Assembly (NCBI GenBank): GCA_943908475.1
Contig: CALTTG010000015.1
Span: forward strand, 11,139-75,138
Length of the DNA stretch: 64,000 nucleotides
Source of the DNA: an uncultured Burkholderiales bacterium
GTDB taxonomy: Bacteria; Pseudomonadota; Gammaproteobacteria; Burkholderiales; Burkholderiaceae_C
Direction: 5' to 3'
Both the position numbers and the translations under genes were made by a program. The notes beneath the pieces are model-generated. The model was not told the origin of the DNA and did not search any database. It was given only the letters and a program-made list of their open reading frames with translations. Of the stretch, positions 16,785-26,046 are shown piece by piece. How positions within the stretch are numbered: the first letter of the stretch is position 1; each line of letters begins with the position of its first letter.

Positions 16785-18605
16785 TCAACGCTGCACTTGG
16801 AATTCAGGCGATGCCACAGCCAGCAACAAGGCCGAACGCAGGCGGGTGATGACTTCGCCATCCGCCACGGTAGGGGTGGCTTTGAGCCGAATGGTTTCGA
16901 CCGCTGCCTTCACCTCGGCCTGCAAGGCCTCGGGCATGGCGCCGTAAAACAGGCGTTCATTGATGAGCTCAATCAACGGGCTGGCATCGGGCTGGGCCGC
17001 CAAGCTCAACCAGGGGCTCTGGCGGTTGGTGTCAAAACTCAACTGCACGTCGCGCCGCGCGGCCATGTGGTCGTAGCCTTTTCGGCCAGCGCCGTTTCTG
17101 AGCAGATCCATCATGAAGTTCACATAACCGGCTGCGCTGGTTTCGTTGGCAATTTGCAGCTCAGGGGCCACCAAGCCCGCAGCAGCCGACTGCCCACCCG
17201 CGTGCACATAGCCTGGGCGGTAAAAGTTGAACACCGATGGCGATCGCAGGGGCGATTGCCCCAGCGAGGTGCCGGAGTTGTCGGTCGGGTCAATGAGGTA
17301 CCGGCCGGTGTCAGACGAGACGCCCACGGCACGCAGCAAGGCGCTCAGCCGCAGCACGGGTTCGCGCACTTTGCCAAACTGGGGGCTGTCGAGGGCGGCC
17401 ATGTCGCGGGCTTCAGGGTCGAGCAAAATGGCACGAACCATGGCACCCATGTTGCGCCCAGATGCTTCGAATGCCTGGGTCACGCGCTGCACGTAAGCCG
17501 GCGAGGGGTTGCTGGTGACCAGGCGCTGTATGAGTTGCTTGCCGATGAACGGCCCCACGTTGGGGTGCACGGTGGCGAGCTGGTCAAGCGCGGCGGCCAG
17601 GCTGGCCTCGGGGTCGGCCGTGGTTTGGGCCGGCACGGTGTAGCCCAGGAAGCTTTTGGCCGCCGTGGAATGAAACTGGGGGTAGCCCACCATGGGCCGC
17701 GCCCATCGGTCTTCGTGTTTGTTGCCGGCATGACTGCCGTACAAGAAGCAGGAATCAGAGGGCCGGTTGGGACAATCAAAACCAAAGCCGGTGAACACTT
17801 TGGCCAAGCCGGCCACGTCGTCGGCGGTGTAGGTGTCGATGGGGGCGCGGTCTCGGCCCAGCTTGGGGGTGCCGTTGGCATTGAGTTCATGCAGGCCGAT
17901 GGCAAACAGCTGCATGATTTCTCGGGCAAAGTTTTCGTCAGGCACCCGGCCGGTGGAGAGGTTTTCTTTTTGGTTGCGCAGGTGCGAGAGGTAGCAGCCC
18001 ATCATGGGGTGCAAGGCCACGCTTTCCAGCAGGATTCGGTAGCTGCCGAAGGCCTGGGCAGTGAGCATGTCGTAGTAGTGAGCCAGGCCGCGTGAGTTGT
18101 CAGCGCCACAACCATCGGCGGCCGACACCACAAAAATTTGGCTCAGGGCAAACGCCACGCGTTGGCGCAATTGGTCTTGGCCCTCAAGGGCCTGGCGCCA
18201 GAAGCTGTGATTGAAGTCGCCGGCGCCAGCAGAGTCGGTCGCCTTGATGGCTTTGATTTCTGCATCACGCACCAGCCAAGCGGCTTGGTGCGTGGGGCCA
18301 AGGGGCGCGGCCAGTTGGTCGTCAAGCCAGCGGGCATAGCCCTGGCTCATGAGGGCTTGCACCGAGGCCTCGGTGGGGCCAAAGGTGGCTTGGGTGAGAA
18401 AACGAGCGGCTTCGGCTTCGTCAGCGGGCAGGGCCGGGGTCAGGGCAAGCACCTGCGCTTGGATGAGGCCGCCCTCGACCTTGCGGATGTTGGGAGCGGG
18501 TTCCTCGGTGGAGTTGCCCCCCCCGCAGGCCACCAGTGCCCATGCCATGACGACAACACCGAGCCTGCGGCTCGCCCTGCGGCAGAGAGTTGAAAGTGTG
18601 TGCAT
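16785..18605 (-). CDS. DUF1800 family lipoprotein
   Basis: 606 residues from the ATG at 18605; the frame upstream (to 18959) is antisense to xerC and rejected. The N-terminus MHTLSTLCRRASRRLGVVVMAWALVACGGGN is a lipoprotein signal with cleavage before the Cys of LVAC-G. DUF1800 blocks: EAARFLTQATFGPTEASVQAL near residue 60, ALSQIFVVS near 145, RVPDENFAREIMQLFAIGLHELN near 215-240, and FNFYRPGYVHAG near 465. DUF1800 proteins are of unknown function and almost always sit beside DUF1501, as here, with the stop overlapping the region of the next start. Likely periplasmic or surface-bound. Confidence 0.9.
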   Translation of the reverse strand: MHTLSTLCRRASRRLGVVVMAWALVACGGGNSTEEPAPNIRKVEGGLIQAQVLALTPALPADEAEAARFLTQATFGPTEASVQALMSQGYARWLDDQLAAPLGPTHQAAWLVRDAEIKAIKATDSAGAGDFNHSFWRQALEGQDQLRQRVAFALSQIFVVSAADGCGADNSRGLAHYYDMLTAQAFGSYRILLESVALHPMMGCYLSHLRNQKENLSTGRVPDENFAREIMQLFAIGLHELNANGTPKLGRDRAPIDTYTADDVAGLAKVFTGFGFDCPNRPSDSCFLYGSHAGNKHEDRWARPMVGYPQFHSTAAKSFLGYTVPAQTTADPEASLAAALDQLATVHPNVGPFIGKQLIQRLVTSNPSPAYVQRVTQAFEASGRNMGAMVRAILLDPEARDMAALDSPQFGKVREPVLRLSALLRAVGVSSDTGRYLIDPTDNSGTSLGQSPLRSPSVFNFYRPGYVHAGGQSAAAGLVAPELQIANETSAAGYVNFMMDLLRNGAGRKGYDHMAARRDVQLSFDTNRQSPWLSLAAQPDASPLIELINERLFYGAMPEALQAEVKAAVETIRLKATPTVADGEVITRLRSALLLAVASPEFQVQR

Positions 18606-18721
18606 GATGTGACGCCCTAGGCCCAAGCTTTGACGGTGCTGATGCGTTGCGCTGACGGAACTGGCCCTGCGCCGGCCCAGCATGGTACATAGCGATAGCG
18701 GCATGCCGGGATGAAACTGAA

Positions 18722-19699
18722 GTGCACGAAACAAGTTATTACCAACATTGCGCAGCACACCTGCTTCACTTGCGCACGCAGCGCAGGCTGGCTGAGCGCA
18801 CACTGACCATGTATGCCGATGCGCTGGAGCGCATGGGCGAGTTTCTGGGCCCGGGTGGCGACGTGGGTGCCGTGCAACCACACCAGGTGCGGGGCTGGGC
18901 CGCCCGACTGCATGCCCAGGGCCTGGGGCCGCGAAGCATTGCGATTCATTTGGCGGCATGGCGAGGTTTGTTCAAATGGCTGGCGCGGCAAGGGCTGGTG
19001 GCCCTGAACCCGGTAGAAGGCATTCAGGCGCCCAAGGCTCCTAAACCCTTGCCCAAAGCCTTGGGCGTCGACCAGGCCATGGCGCTGGCCGATGCCTCGG
19101 CCGCCGCAGGGCCCTTCAGGGCCGACGATGTGCGGGCCGAACGCGAGGCGCCTTGGTTGGCGGCACGTGACCACGCCATGGTGGAGCTGCTTTACGGCAG
19201 TGGTCTGCGCGTGTCTGAGTTGCTGGGCCTTGACCTGAGTGCCAGCCCCGAGGCCGCCGGGTGGCTCGACCTGGTCAGCGCACAAGCCCATGTGTTGGGC
19301 AAAGGCGGCAAACGGCGCACGGTGCCAGTGGGGCAAATGGCCATCAAGGCGGTGAACGATTGGTTGGCCGTGCGTGAAGCGGTGCCGCAGCAGTGTGGTT
19401 CGGCGCTGTTTGTGAGCCGTTTGGGCTCGCGCCTGACGGCGGTTCAGTGGCGCAACCGGCTCAAGCAATTGAGCGTGCGAGCGGGTCTGCCCACCCATGT
19501 CCACCCGCACATGTTGCGGCACAGTTTTGCCAGCCATGTGTTGCAGTCCAGTGGAGATTTACGGGGCGTGCAGGAACTGCTGGGGCACGCACACATCAAA
19601 ACCACGCAGGTGTACACGCGGCTTGATTTTCAGCACTTGGCCAAGGTCTACGACGCGACGCACCCCAGGGCCAAGCGACAAAAAAAAGACCCGGCATGA
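18722..19699 (+). CDS. xerC: Tyrosine recombinase XerC
   Basis: 325 residues with a GTG start at 18722. N-terminal SAM-like core-binding domain (YYQHCAAHLLHLRTQRRLAERTLTMYADAL) and C-terminal catalytic domain. Catalytic residues are visible: Arg in LYGSGLRVSELLGL, Lys in GKGGKRR, H-x-x-R in HPHMLRHSFASHVL, His in LLGHAHIKTTQVYTR and the nucleophile Tyr in that same stretch. With XerD it resolves chromosome dimers at dif. It is not in its frequent dapF-side setting but lies alone, divergent from the DUF1800 gene. Its stop codon is inside the hairpin of the terminator of the converging PEP-CTERM gene. Confidence 0.93.
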   Translation: MHETSYYQHCAAHLLHLRTQRRLAERTLTMYADALERMGEFLGPGGDVGAVQPHQVRGWAARLHAQGLGPRSIAIHLAAWRGLFKWLARQGLVALNPVEGIQAPKAPKPLPKALGVDQAMALADASAAAGPFRADDVRAEREAPWLAARDHAMVELLYGSGLRVSELLGLDLSASPEAAGWLDLVSAQAHVLGKGGKRRTVPVGQMAIKAVNDWLAVREAVPQQCGSALFVSRLGSRLTAVQWRNRLKQLSVRAGLPTHVHPHMLRHSFASHVLQSSGDLRGVQELLGHAHIKTTQVYTRLDFQHLAKVYDATHPRAKRQKKDPA

Positions 19700-19710
19700 A
19701 AGCCGGGTCT
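19681..19710 (-). terminator. Rho-independent terminator of the PEP-CTERM gene
   Basis: Minus strand: AGACCCGGC-tttcat-GCCGGGTCT followed by a run of seven T. A nine-base GC-rich stem plus T-run is a strong intrinsic terminator for the minus-strand gene ending at 19721. The xerC stop codon (19697-19699) falls in its loop. Confidence 0.9.
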
Positions 19711-19720
19711 GTGGATCACA

Positions 19721-20170
19721 TCAGAGGACGCGACGGCGGCGGGCCACAAAGGCGGCCATGCCGACACCGGCAAGCGCCATGCTGACGACACCCGCTTCGG
19801 GCACGGGGGTGACCGAACCGGTGCCCACGAAAGCGCCGAAGCTGCTCGAAGCCGAGCTGATGGACAGGGTGTAGTTGCCAGCAGACAGGCCGCTGAACGA
19901 GAAGGTGCCGCTGTTGGGGGCAGCAGCGGTCATCGAGCCCAGGGTGATGCTGGTGATGGTGATGTCGCCCAGCGAGTTCAACACGCCAGCGAACGTGCCG
20001 GGGGCCGACAGCGACAGGGTGTAGTTGCTGGTGGAGGTGCCAGCGATGGCACCGCCCACGATGAGGGCGCTCGACGGATCGGTGCCCAGGTTGGTGGAAT
20101 ACACCGGCAGCGCTTGCGCGGCGCCGGCGGCAGCGACGAGAACCGCTGCTGCGAGGTGACGAAGTTTCAT
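19721..20170 (-). CDS. Small PEP-CTERM sorting-domain protein
   Basis: 149 residues from the ATG at 20170 (upstream codons to 20227 lack support). Residues 1-20 are a signal peptide (MKLRHLAAAVLVAAAGAAQA). The middle is rich in Ser, Thr, Gly and Ala (SGTFSFSGLSAGNYTLSIS), a beta-sandwich-like secreted domain. The C-terminus TPVPEAGVVSMALAGVGMAAFVARRRRVL is a PEP-CTERM tripartite signal, with VPEAG in place of VPEPS, a membrane helix and an Arg cluster, so it is a likely exosortase substrate. A sigma-54-type promoter lies at 20220-20236, as before xrtB. Function unknown. Confidence 0.88.
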   Translation of the reverse strand: MKLRHLAAAVLVAAAGAAQALPVYSTNLGTDPSSALIVGGAIAGTSTSNYTLSLSAPGTFAGVLNSLGDITITSITLGSMTAAAPNSGTFSFSGLSAGNYTLSISSASSSFGAFVGTGSVTPVPEAGVVSMALAGVGMAAFVARRRRVL

Positions 20171-20219
20171 GATGAGCCTTTCAAATAAACGCAGTACAAC
20201 GGATTCTGCGGGCTGACGA

Positions 20220-20236
20220 TGCATCAAACGTGCCTG
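20220..20236 (-). promoter_or_regulatory. Sigma-54-type promoter of the small PEP-CTERM gene
   Basis: Minus strand CAGGCACGTTTGATGCA has GG-N10-GC spacing and matches 10 of 13 defined positions of TTGGCACG-N4-TTGCA, including the full GGCACG. The -12 GC lies about 50 bases before the start at 20170, consistent with a leader of about 39 bases. Confidence 0.6.
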
Positions 20237-20282
20237 CCTGTAAACCCGCAGGGGGGCGTGATGGAGCCCCTAACCCCCCCGT

Positions 20283-23200
20283 TCAAGTGGGTTGGTCAGG
20301 TGGCGGCGTCTGATTTTCCACCAACTGCGCACAAAGGCGGTGCAGCACATCACTGATGTGGGTCACCAAGGTCGCCGCCTCTTGGCGGTTGGTGTCGGCC
20401 ACAACCTCCAGACGCCGCGCTTGGGCGCGCAGATCGTGCATGAGGAGGTTGGCCGCCATGCCGGCCACACTGTGCGCCAGTTGCTTGAGGCGAGGCACGT
20501 CGTGTTGCGCCAGGGCATCGCTCAGGGCGGCAGGCTGCCCCTCGCAAGTGCGACGCACCGCCGCATACAGGCGGGGCAAAAAGTCAGGCATGCTGCCGTA
20601 GTGGGCTTGCAAGGCGTCGATGTCGAGCAGGCGCGGCGCGCTGGGTTCAGGATCGCCGGGAGGGCGAGCGTCCAACGAGCGCACGCGGTCGGGGCGCACC
20701 AAACGGCGGATTTCTTCGACCAGCACATCCACCATGTACGGTTTGGTGACATAGCCGGTCATGCCGGCGGCCTGACCCTGCTGCCGTGCGTCGTCAAACG
20801 CGTGAGCGGTCAAGCCGATCACGGGCAACTCAGGGCGAATGGCTTTGATCTGCCGGGTGGCTTCGTAGCCATCCATGATGGGCATTTCGATGTCGCACAG
20901 CACGAGGTCGAAGTGCGCCGGCGGATGCGCCTTGACCTGTTCCACGGCCAGCCCGCCGTGCGACGCCAGCACCATGTCGGCCCCCTCGACCTCGAGCAGC
21001 TGCCCCAACACGAGTTGGTTGACCGGGTGATCTTCGGCCACCAACAGCCGCAAGCCTTGCAGGCGGCCGGCCTGCGGCGGAGACAAAGACGCAGTGGACA
21101 TGGGAGTAAGCGATGACGGATCGTGAATCACTCGGGTTTGAAGGATTGGCAGGGGCACCTTCACCTCAAAGCGCGAGCCGCGCCCCACTTGGGTATCGAC
21201 CGAAATGGTGCCGCTCATGAGTTCGACCAAGCGCTTGCAGATGGACAGGCCCAGGCCGGTGCCGCCGACCCGGCGTGTGGTGCTGGCATCGCCGCGCTCA
21301 AAGGGGGTGAACAGGCGAGCCACCATGGCCGAGTTCATGCCGGGTCCGGTGTCACTCACCACCATCGACAGGCCTTCGGGCACGGTGCGCAGGGTGAGCT
21401 CCACACTGCCCTCGTCGGTGAATTTGACGGCGTTGGTGAGCAGGTTGATGAGCAGTTGCGCCAGACGCACCGGATCACCGGCATAGGCCTGCGGCACGGA
21501 CGGATCTTTGGAGATGGTCAGGCGCAGGCCCTTGCGACGGGCTTGTTCGGCCACGATGTTGACGACACCGTCGACCAGTTCATCGACATCGACCCGCCCG
21601 ACCTGCAGGTCGAGTTTGCCCGCTTCGATTTTGGAGAAGTCGAGCACATCGTTGATGACACCCAGCAGGTGGTGACCGGCCTGCACGATGTGGTCAAAGG
21701 TCTCGGCCACCGGATCGTGGGGGTGTTGCCGTTGGCCGAGTTGGGCCAGCCCCAGCACGGCATTGAGGGGGGTGCGAATTTCATGGCTCATGTTGGCCAG
21801 GAACTCGCTTTTGGCCTGGCTGGCTGCGGCCGCATCGGCTTCGGCGTGCTTGACGTTGGTGATGTCAAAGCCCATGGCGATGAAACCGACCACCTCGCCC
21901 TCCTTGAGGTCGGGCACGAATTGGATCTGGAACCACGACTCGCCCGTTCGGCCCGGCGAGGTCACCGGCCCCACCTCGAATTCAGCGGGCTGCCCTTGAA
22001 GCACGGTGTCCACGTGGGGGCGGGCAAACGCCGCGCGCTCAGCGCCCAGCAGGTTGAGCATGGTCTGGCCCACGCCACCTTGGGCATCGTGGCTGCCCAA
22101 GCGAGCACGATGCTCGTGGTTGGCGTACTTCAGCCGCAGGTCGGCGCCCCAGTACGCCACCATGCCGGGCATGCCTTCGAGGATGGACTCGAGCTGCCGC
22201 TCCTTGTCGGCCAGCGCTGCGGTTCGCTCACTCACCAGCTGTTCCAACTGCGCATGGGCTTGTTGACGCTCGTGTTCGATCTGCTTGCGCTCGGAAATGT
22301 CGCGCGCGATTTTGGAGGCGCCCACGACCTGACCGCTGCTGTTGAGAATGGGCGAGAGAGACACCGAGACCTGCACCCGATGGCCTTGCCGGTGCAAGCG
22401 CTCGGTGTCGAAGCTGGCGACCACTTCACCCCGGCTGATGGCTTGCAGCAGGTGCGCCTCTTCATGCTGGCGGTCAGGCGGAAAGACCTTGAGCATGGGC
22501 TGCCCGATCATCTCGTCGGCACTGTAGCCAAACAGGCGCTCGGCCGCCGGGTTCCAGCTGGTGACGATGCCGTCCAGTGTTTTGCCGACGATCGCGTCTT
22601 GACTGGAAGTGACGATGGCCGCCAGCCTGGACCGCTCCATTTCAGCGGCGCGCAGATCGGCCACATCGGTGAAGGCCAGGATCACGCCCGCCAATTGACC
22701 CCGTGCATCGTGCAAGGGCGAGATCTGCATCACGTAATGGCGGTCGTGCTCGTCGATGCGCGACACCAGGGCCTCGCCGCTGCGCAACACCCCCGCCACT
22801 TGCTGAGGCAAATCACCCAGGGGCAGGCTGCTCGGCACGGAGTGCAGGGGGCGGCCCACGTCGTGGTCGAGCAGGCCAAAAATTCGCACCGCCAAGGGGT
22901 TGAAGCGCATGACGCGCAGGTGCTGGTCCACCACCACCATGGCCATCTGCACCGAGCTTTCAATGCTCAGCAGCACATCGTTGAGGTCAGACAGTTCAGC
23001 CGATGTGGACTGCAGCTGTTCGTTGAGTGTGGTGAGCTCTTCGTTGGAGGCCTGCAATTCCTCGTTGGACGATTGCAGCTCTTCCGACGAGGCCTGCAAC
23101 TCTTCGTGCAGCGACTGTCGCTCCTGACGCCCTTGCTCGACTTGTTGCACCAGGGACTGCAAATGCTCACGGGCCGCGGCGAGCTCTTCATTGAGGGCTC

Positions 23201-24629
23201 GACGCTCGAGCTCGAAGGGTGCCGACTCCCCCTCTGGCCGAGGCGGCAAGGCCTGCTCCTCAAAGGACAACACCACGCCGAGCGGTTCGCCTTGATCGTC
23301 GCCCACTTTCTGCGCCGTCAAGACGACCCGCGTCTGCCGATCGCCCCGTGTGATGTGCAGACTTTGGGTCACGGCATCGCCCGATGTCGAGGCCCCGGCC
23401 AGGTGCAAGATGGCTTTGACCTCGTGGCGCAGCGAGGGCATGCACAGCCCCACCAGGGAGAAATCGGCAGGGCCCCCTTCGACTTTGAGGAAGGGATCCA
23501 GCGCCCCCCACAAGTGGAGCACTTTGCCGTCAAGGCCCACCATGACGCTGGGCGGCACATGGCGGCGCAGGAGTTGCTGGTGGAAGCGTGCCTCCAGGCC
23601 CTGGGACACGCGCGCCCCGAGCATGGGAGCGCTGGGCGGGAGGGTCAGGGGGCGAGACTGCGAGACAAAGTCATGCAGTCGCGGTGAGGGCACGTTGCGC
23701 CGGGCAAAGAGCTTGATGTTCTTGTCGGCGGCGTCATACAGCCCCGGGGCGCCCCCCGTCGATTCCGATTGGCCCAACAACAACCAGCTGTCTGGGCGCA
23801 AAGCGTGGTGAAACTTGGCCAGGATCTCCGACTGCACATCGGCCTGGAAGTAAATCAGCACATTGCGGCAGCTGACGAGGTCCAGGTTGACAAACGGAGG
23901 CTGGCTGAGCAGGTCGTGCGGGGCAAAGACGCACATGTCACGAATGGCCTTGATGGGCCGAATGTGCTCGGCATCGTCGGCCAAGAAATAGCGTGCGGCC
24001 AGCTCAGGGGGCACATCGTTCAGGGCGTCGGTCGGATAGCGCCCCACGCGGGCATGCTGGATGGCCGCCTGGTCGATGTCGGTGGCGAACAGGCGCACCG
24101 GCACGCGGGCCAGGCGCTCGCCGAGCGCCTCGGCCACCAAGATGGCGATGGTGTAGGCCTCTTCGCCCGTGGCGCAGCCGGGCACCCACAGCCGCAGGGG
24201 CTCGCCATCGGCCTTGTGCGCCACCACGTTGGTGAGCACCTGGCGCAATCGCTGGAAGACCTCCGGGTCGCGAAAAAACCGGGTCACCGAAATCAGCAAA
24301 CTCTGCTGCAGGCGCAACAACTCGGCGCTCTCGCGCTCAAGCAAGGCCACGTACGCTGACAGATCGGACACGCCCAATTCGGCCATGCGACGGTCCAGCT
24401 GACGCCGAAAGGTGCTGTCTTTGTAGTGGGACACATCGATCTGGGTCGACTGGCGCACCAGTTCGACGATCACGCCCAGCAAGCGCGCCTCGTCGGCGGG
24501 CACACGCCCCGCCGCGCCCGCATCGGAGACCTGCGGGGACACCGATTGCGACGCCGCAGGGGCGGAAGACGTGGACTGAGGACTGCGCATGTCGGAGGAA
24601 ACTCCCGCTGCCGAACCCTGTGAACCCAC
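20283..24629 (-). CDS. CheR-PAS hybrid histidine kinase with receiver and Hpt domains
   Basis: 1448 residues from a GTG at 24629 (an ATG 13 codons in, at 24590, is an alternative). Domain order: CheR-type methyltransferase (about 45-310; N-terminal LQQSLLISVTRFFRDPEVF, SAM motif WVPGCATGEEAYT, NVLIYF); a short PAS-like region (about 345-470); a coiled coil (about 485-575, repeats of EELQ/SNEEL); three PAS domains (about 575-930); HisKA with the phospho-His in FLANMSHEIRTPLN (residue 949); HATPase (NLLTNAVKF, TGLGLSICKRL); a receiver with Asp 1246 in CDIEMPIMDG; and an Hpt with His 1386 in LAHSVAGMAAN. The usual CheB methylesterase half of CheB/CheR-PAS kinases is absent. No membrane segments, so a cytoplasmic sensor. 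Output partner unknown. Confidence 0.92.
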   Translation of the reverse strand: MGSQGSAAGVSSDMRSPQSTSSAPAASQSVSPQVSDAGAAGRVPADEARLLGVIVELVRQSTQIDVSHYKDSTFRRQLDRRMAELGVSDLSAYVALLERESAELLRLQQSLLISVTRFFRDPEVFQRLRQVLTNVVAHKADGEPLRLWVPGCATGEEAYTIAILVAEALGERLARVPVRLFATDIDQAAIQHARVGRYPTDALNDVPPELAARYFLADDAEHIRPIKAIRDMCVFAPHDLLSQPPFVNLDLVSCRNVLIYFQADVQSEILAKFHHALRPDSWLLLGQSESTGGAPGLYDAADKNIKLFARRNVPSPRLHDFVSQSRPLTLPPSAPMLGARVSQGLEARFHQQLLRRHVPPSVMVGLDGKVLHLWGALDPFLKVEGGPADFSLVGLCMPSLRHEVKAILHLAGASTSGDAVTQSLHITRGDRQTRVVLTAQKVGDDQGEPLGVVLSFEEQALPPRPEGESAPFELERRALNEELAAAREHLQSLVQQVEQGRQERQSLHEELQASSEELQSSNEELQASNEELTTLNEQLQSTSAELSDLNDVLLSIESSVQMAMVVVDQHLRVMRFNPLAVRIFGLLDHDVGRPLHSVPSSLPLGDLPQQVAGVLRSGEALVSRIDEHDRHYVMQISPLHDARGQLAGVILAFTDVADLRAAEMERSRLAAIVTSSQDAIVGKTLDGIVTSWNPAAERLFGYSADEMIGQPMLKVFPPDRQHEEAHLLQAISRGEVVASFDTERLHRQGHRVQVSVSLSPILNSSGQVVGASKIARDISERKQIEHERQQAHAQLEQLVSERTAALADKERQLESILEGMPGMVAYWGADLRLKYANHEHRARLGSHDAQGGVGQTMLNLLGAERAAFARPHVDTVLQGQPAEFEVGPVTSPGRTGESWFQIQFVPDLKEGEVVGFIAMGFDITNVKHAEADAAAASQAKSEFLANMSHEIRTPLNAVLGLAQLGQRQHPHDPVAETFDHIVQAGHHLLGVINDVLDFSKIEAGKLDLQVGRVDVDELVDGVVNIVAEQARRKGLRLTISKDPSVPQAYAGDPVRLAQLLINLLTNAVKFTDEGSVELTLRTVPEGLSMVVSDTGPGMNSAMVARLFTPFERGDASTTRRVGGTGLGLSICKRLVELMSGTISVDTQVGRGSRFEVKVPLPILQTRVIHDPSSLTPMSTASLSPPQAGRLQGLRLLVAEDHPVNQLVLGQLLEVEGADMVLASHGGLAVEQVKAHPPAHFDLVLCDIEMPIMDGYEATRQIKAIRPELPVIGLTAHAFDDARQQGQAAGMTGYVTKPYMVDVLVEEIRRLVRPDRVRSLDARPPGDPEPSAPRLLDIDALQAHYGSMPDFLPRLYAAVRRTCEGQPAALSDALAQHDVPRLKQLAHSVAGMAANLLMHDLRAQARRLEVVADTNRQEAATLVTHISDVLHRLCAQLVENQTPPPDQPT

Positions 24630-24885
24630 GTCAGGAGACCCGGCAACCAGTCCCCCACGCCCTGAATTATTTCTGGAGAAACCTTAACGCATTCGGGGTG
24701 GCTTGGAAATGCGAGCATCTGCGGAGTGGGTCGTCCGGAAAACCAAGACAAAAAACCGCAAAGCCCCTGGGTTTTGGCGGGGTAGCCGAGGATTGCGGAC
24801 AGTCAAGGGGGTGGGCCGGACATAATCGGTTCAGCTTGATCGGGCGCAAGCAGTTTCAGGTGCCCGACGCTGGATCTGAGGATGT

Positions 24886-25950
24886 ATGCCGCACACCGTG
24901 AAGTTGCCCCCCTGGGATTTCCGCCGAGGAATCGCCACCGCCCGAGTCATGACGCAAGCGGGCTGTGAACGAGGGGCTGATCTGGACACCCTGTTGCGGG
25001 GCACCGGCATCAGCCAAGAACAGCTGGACACCCCCAGCGCGCAGATCGAAGCCACCCAGGAAATTCAACTCATCCGCAACTTGGTGCAGGCACTGGGCAA
25101 CCCGGCCGATTTGGGCCTGGATGTGGGGCGCCGCTACCGGCTGAACACCTATGGCCTGTGGGGCTACGCCTTGGCGAGCAGCCCCACGGTGGGCGACGCA
25201 GTGACGGTGGGCGCCCGCATGCTCAATCAAACCTTTTCGCTCACCCGCAACGTGATGCAGCAACACGGTGACCAGATCGTCGTGACCCACCACGACGAGC
25301 ACCTGCCACCCGACATTCGCCTGTTCGTGGCCGACCGCGATCGCGCCACGGTGGCGACCTTGCAGCGCGAGGTGTTGGGTCGGCCCGTGCCCTACTCGTG
25401 TTTTGAAATGAAGCACGCCGAGCCCGACGCGGCTCAGGTCGAGCGCTACACCGAGATGTTTGGCATTCGCCCGGTGTTCGGTGCGGCCGTGCACCGCAGC
25501 ACCTTCCCGGCGGCCTTGATGACCGCCCCCCTGCCGCAGCTGGACGCCCAAACCGCGCGGCAATGCGAAGACATGTGCCGCCAACTGGTGGAAGCCCGCA
25601 GCAGCAACCGCACGGGTGTGGCCGCGCTCGTGCGCGACCGGTTGCTGCGCACACCCGGCCGCATCCCCGACATGGAGCAAATTGCCGGGGAAATGCACAT
25701 GACCTCGCGCACCCTGCGCCGCCACCTGACCGCCGAGGGCGCCACCTTCCGAAACCTGCTGGAAGAGGTGCGCAGCTCACTGGCGGTGGCCTTGATGGCC
25801 AATGCCCGCCTGACGCACGGCGAAATTGCCGAGCGCCTGGGCTACGCCGATGTGACCACCTTCATCGAAGCCTTCCGGCGTTGGAAGGGCATGCCACCCA
25901 GCGAATACCGCCGCCGCGAGGGCCTGCAGTCGTCTCGCCGCCGTCACTGA
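24886..25950 (+). CDS. AraC-family transcriptional regulator (OruR/ArgR-like layout)
   Basis: 354 residues. The N-terminal 200 residues (GCERGADLDTLLRGTGISQEQL ... LGLDVGRRYRLNTYGLWGYALASSPTVGDAV) are the arabinose-binding-type domain found in OruR/QS-type AraC regulators, with the conserved YGLWGYAL block. The C-terminus (about 255-345) has two helix-turn-helix units: IPDMEQIAGEMHMTSRTLRRHL and HGEIAERLGYADVTTFIEAFRRWKGMPPSEYR. Likely activates genes for use of a small organic ligand; targets are not evident. It is divergent from the large hybrid kinase across 256 bases and lies 96 bases upstream of an HDOD protein. Confidence 0.9.
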   Translation: MPHTVKLPPWDFRRGIATARVMTQAGCERGADLDTLLRGTGISQEQLDTPSAQIEATQEIQLIRNLVQALGNPADLGLDVGRRYRLNTYGLWGYALASSPTVGDAVTVGARMLNQTFSLTRNVMQQHGDQIVVTHHDEHLPPDIRLFVADRDRATVATLQREVLGRPVPYSCFEMKHAEPDAAQVERYTEMFGIRPVFGAAVHRSTFPAALMTAPLPQLDAQTARQCEDMCRQLVEARSSNRTGVAALVRDRLLRTPGRIPDMEQIAGEMHMTSRTLRRHLTAEGATFRNLLEEVRSSLAVALMANARLTHGEIAERLGYADVTTFIEAFRRWKGMPPSEYRRREGLQSSRRRH

Positions 25951-26046
25951 GGAATGCGACACAAGGCGGGCGCATTTCATGATTTGAATCGTGGTGCATC
26001 CGGCCTAGACTGGCAGCCATTCATTTGGACGACTGGTTGTGCTGCC

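Noticed and set aside
21123..23687. Plus-strand open frame of 854 codons
   Set aside because: It is antisense to the CheR-PAS hybrid kinase, whose domains and motifs are clear; the product is His/Gly/Gln-rich with no family features, as expected of a GC-rich shadow frame.
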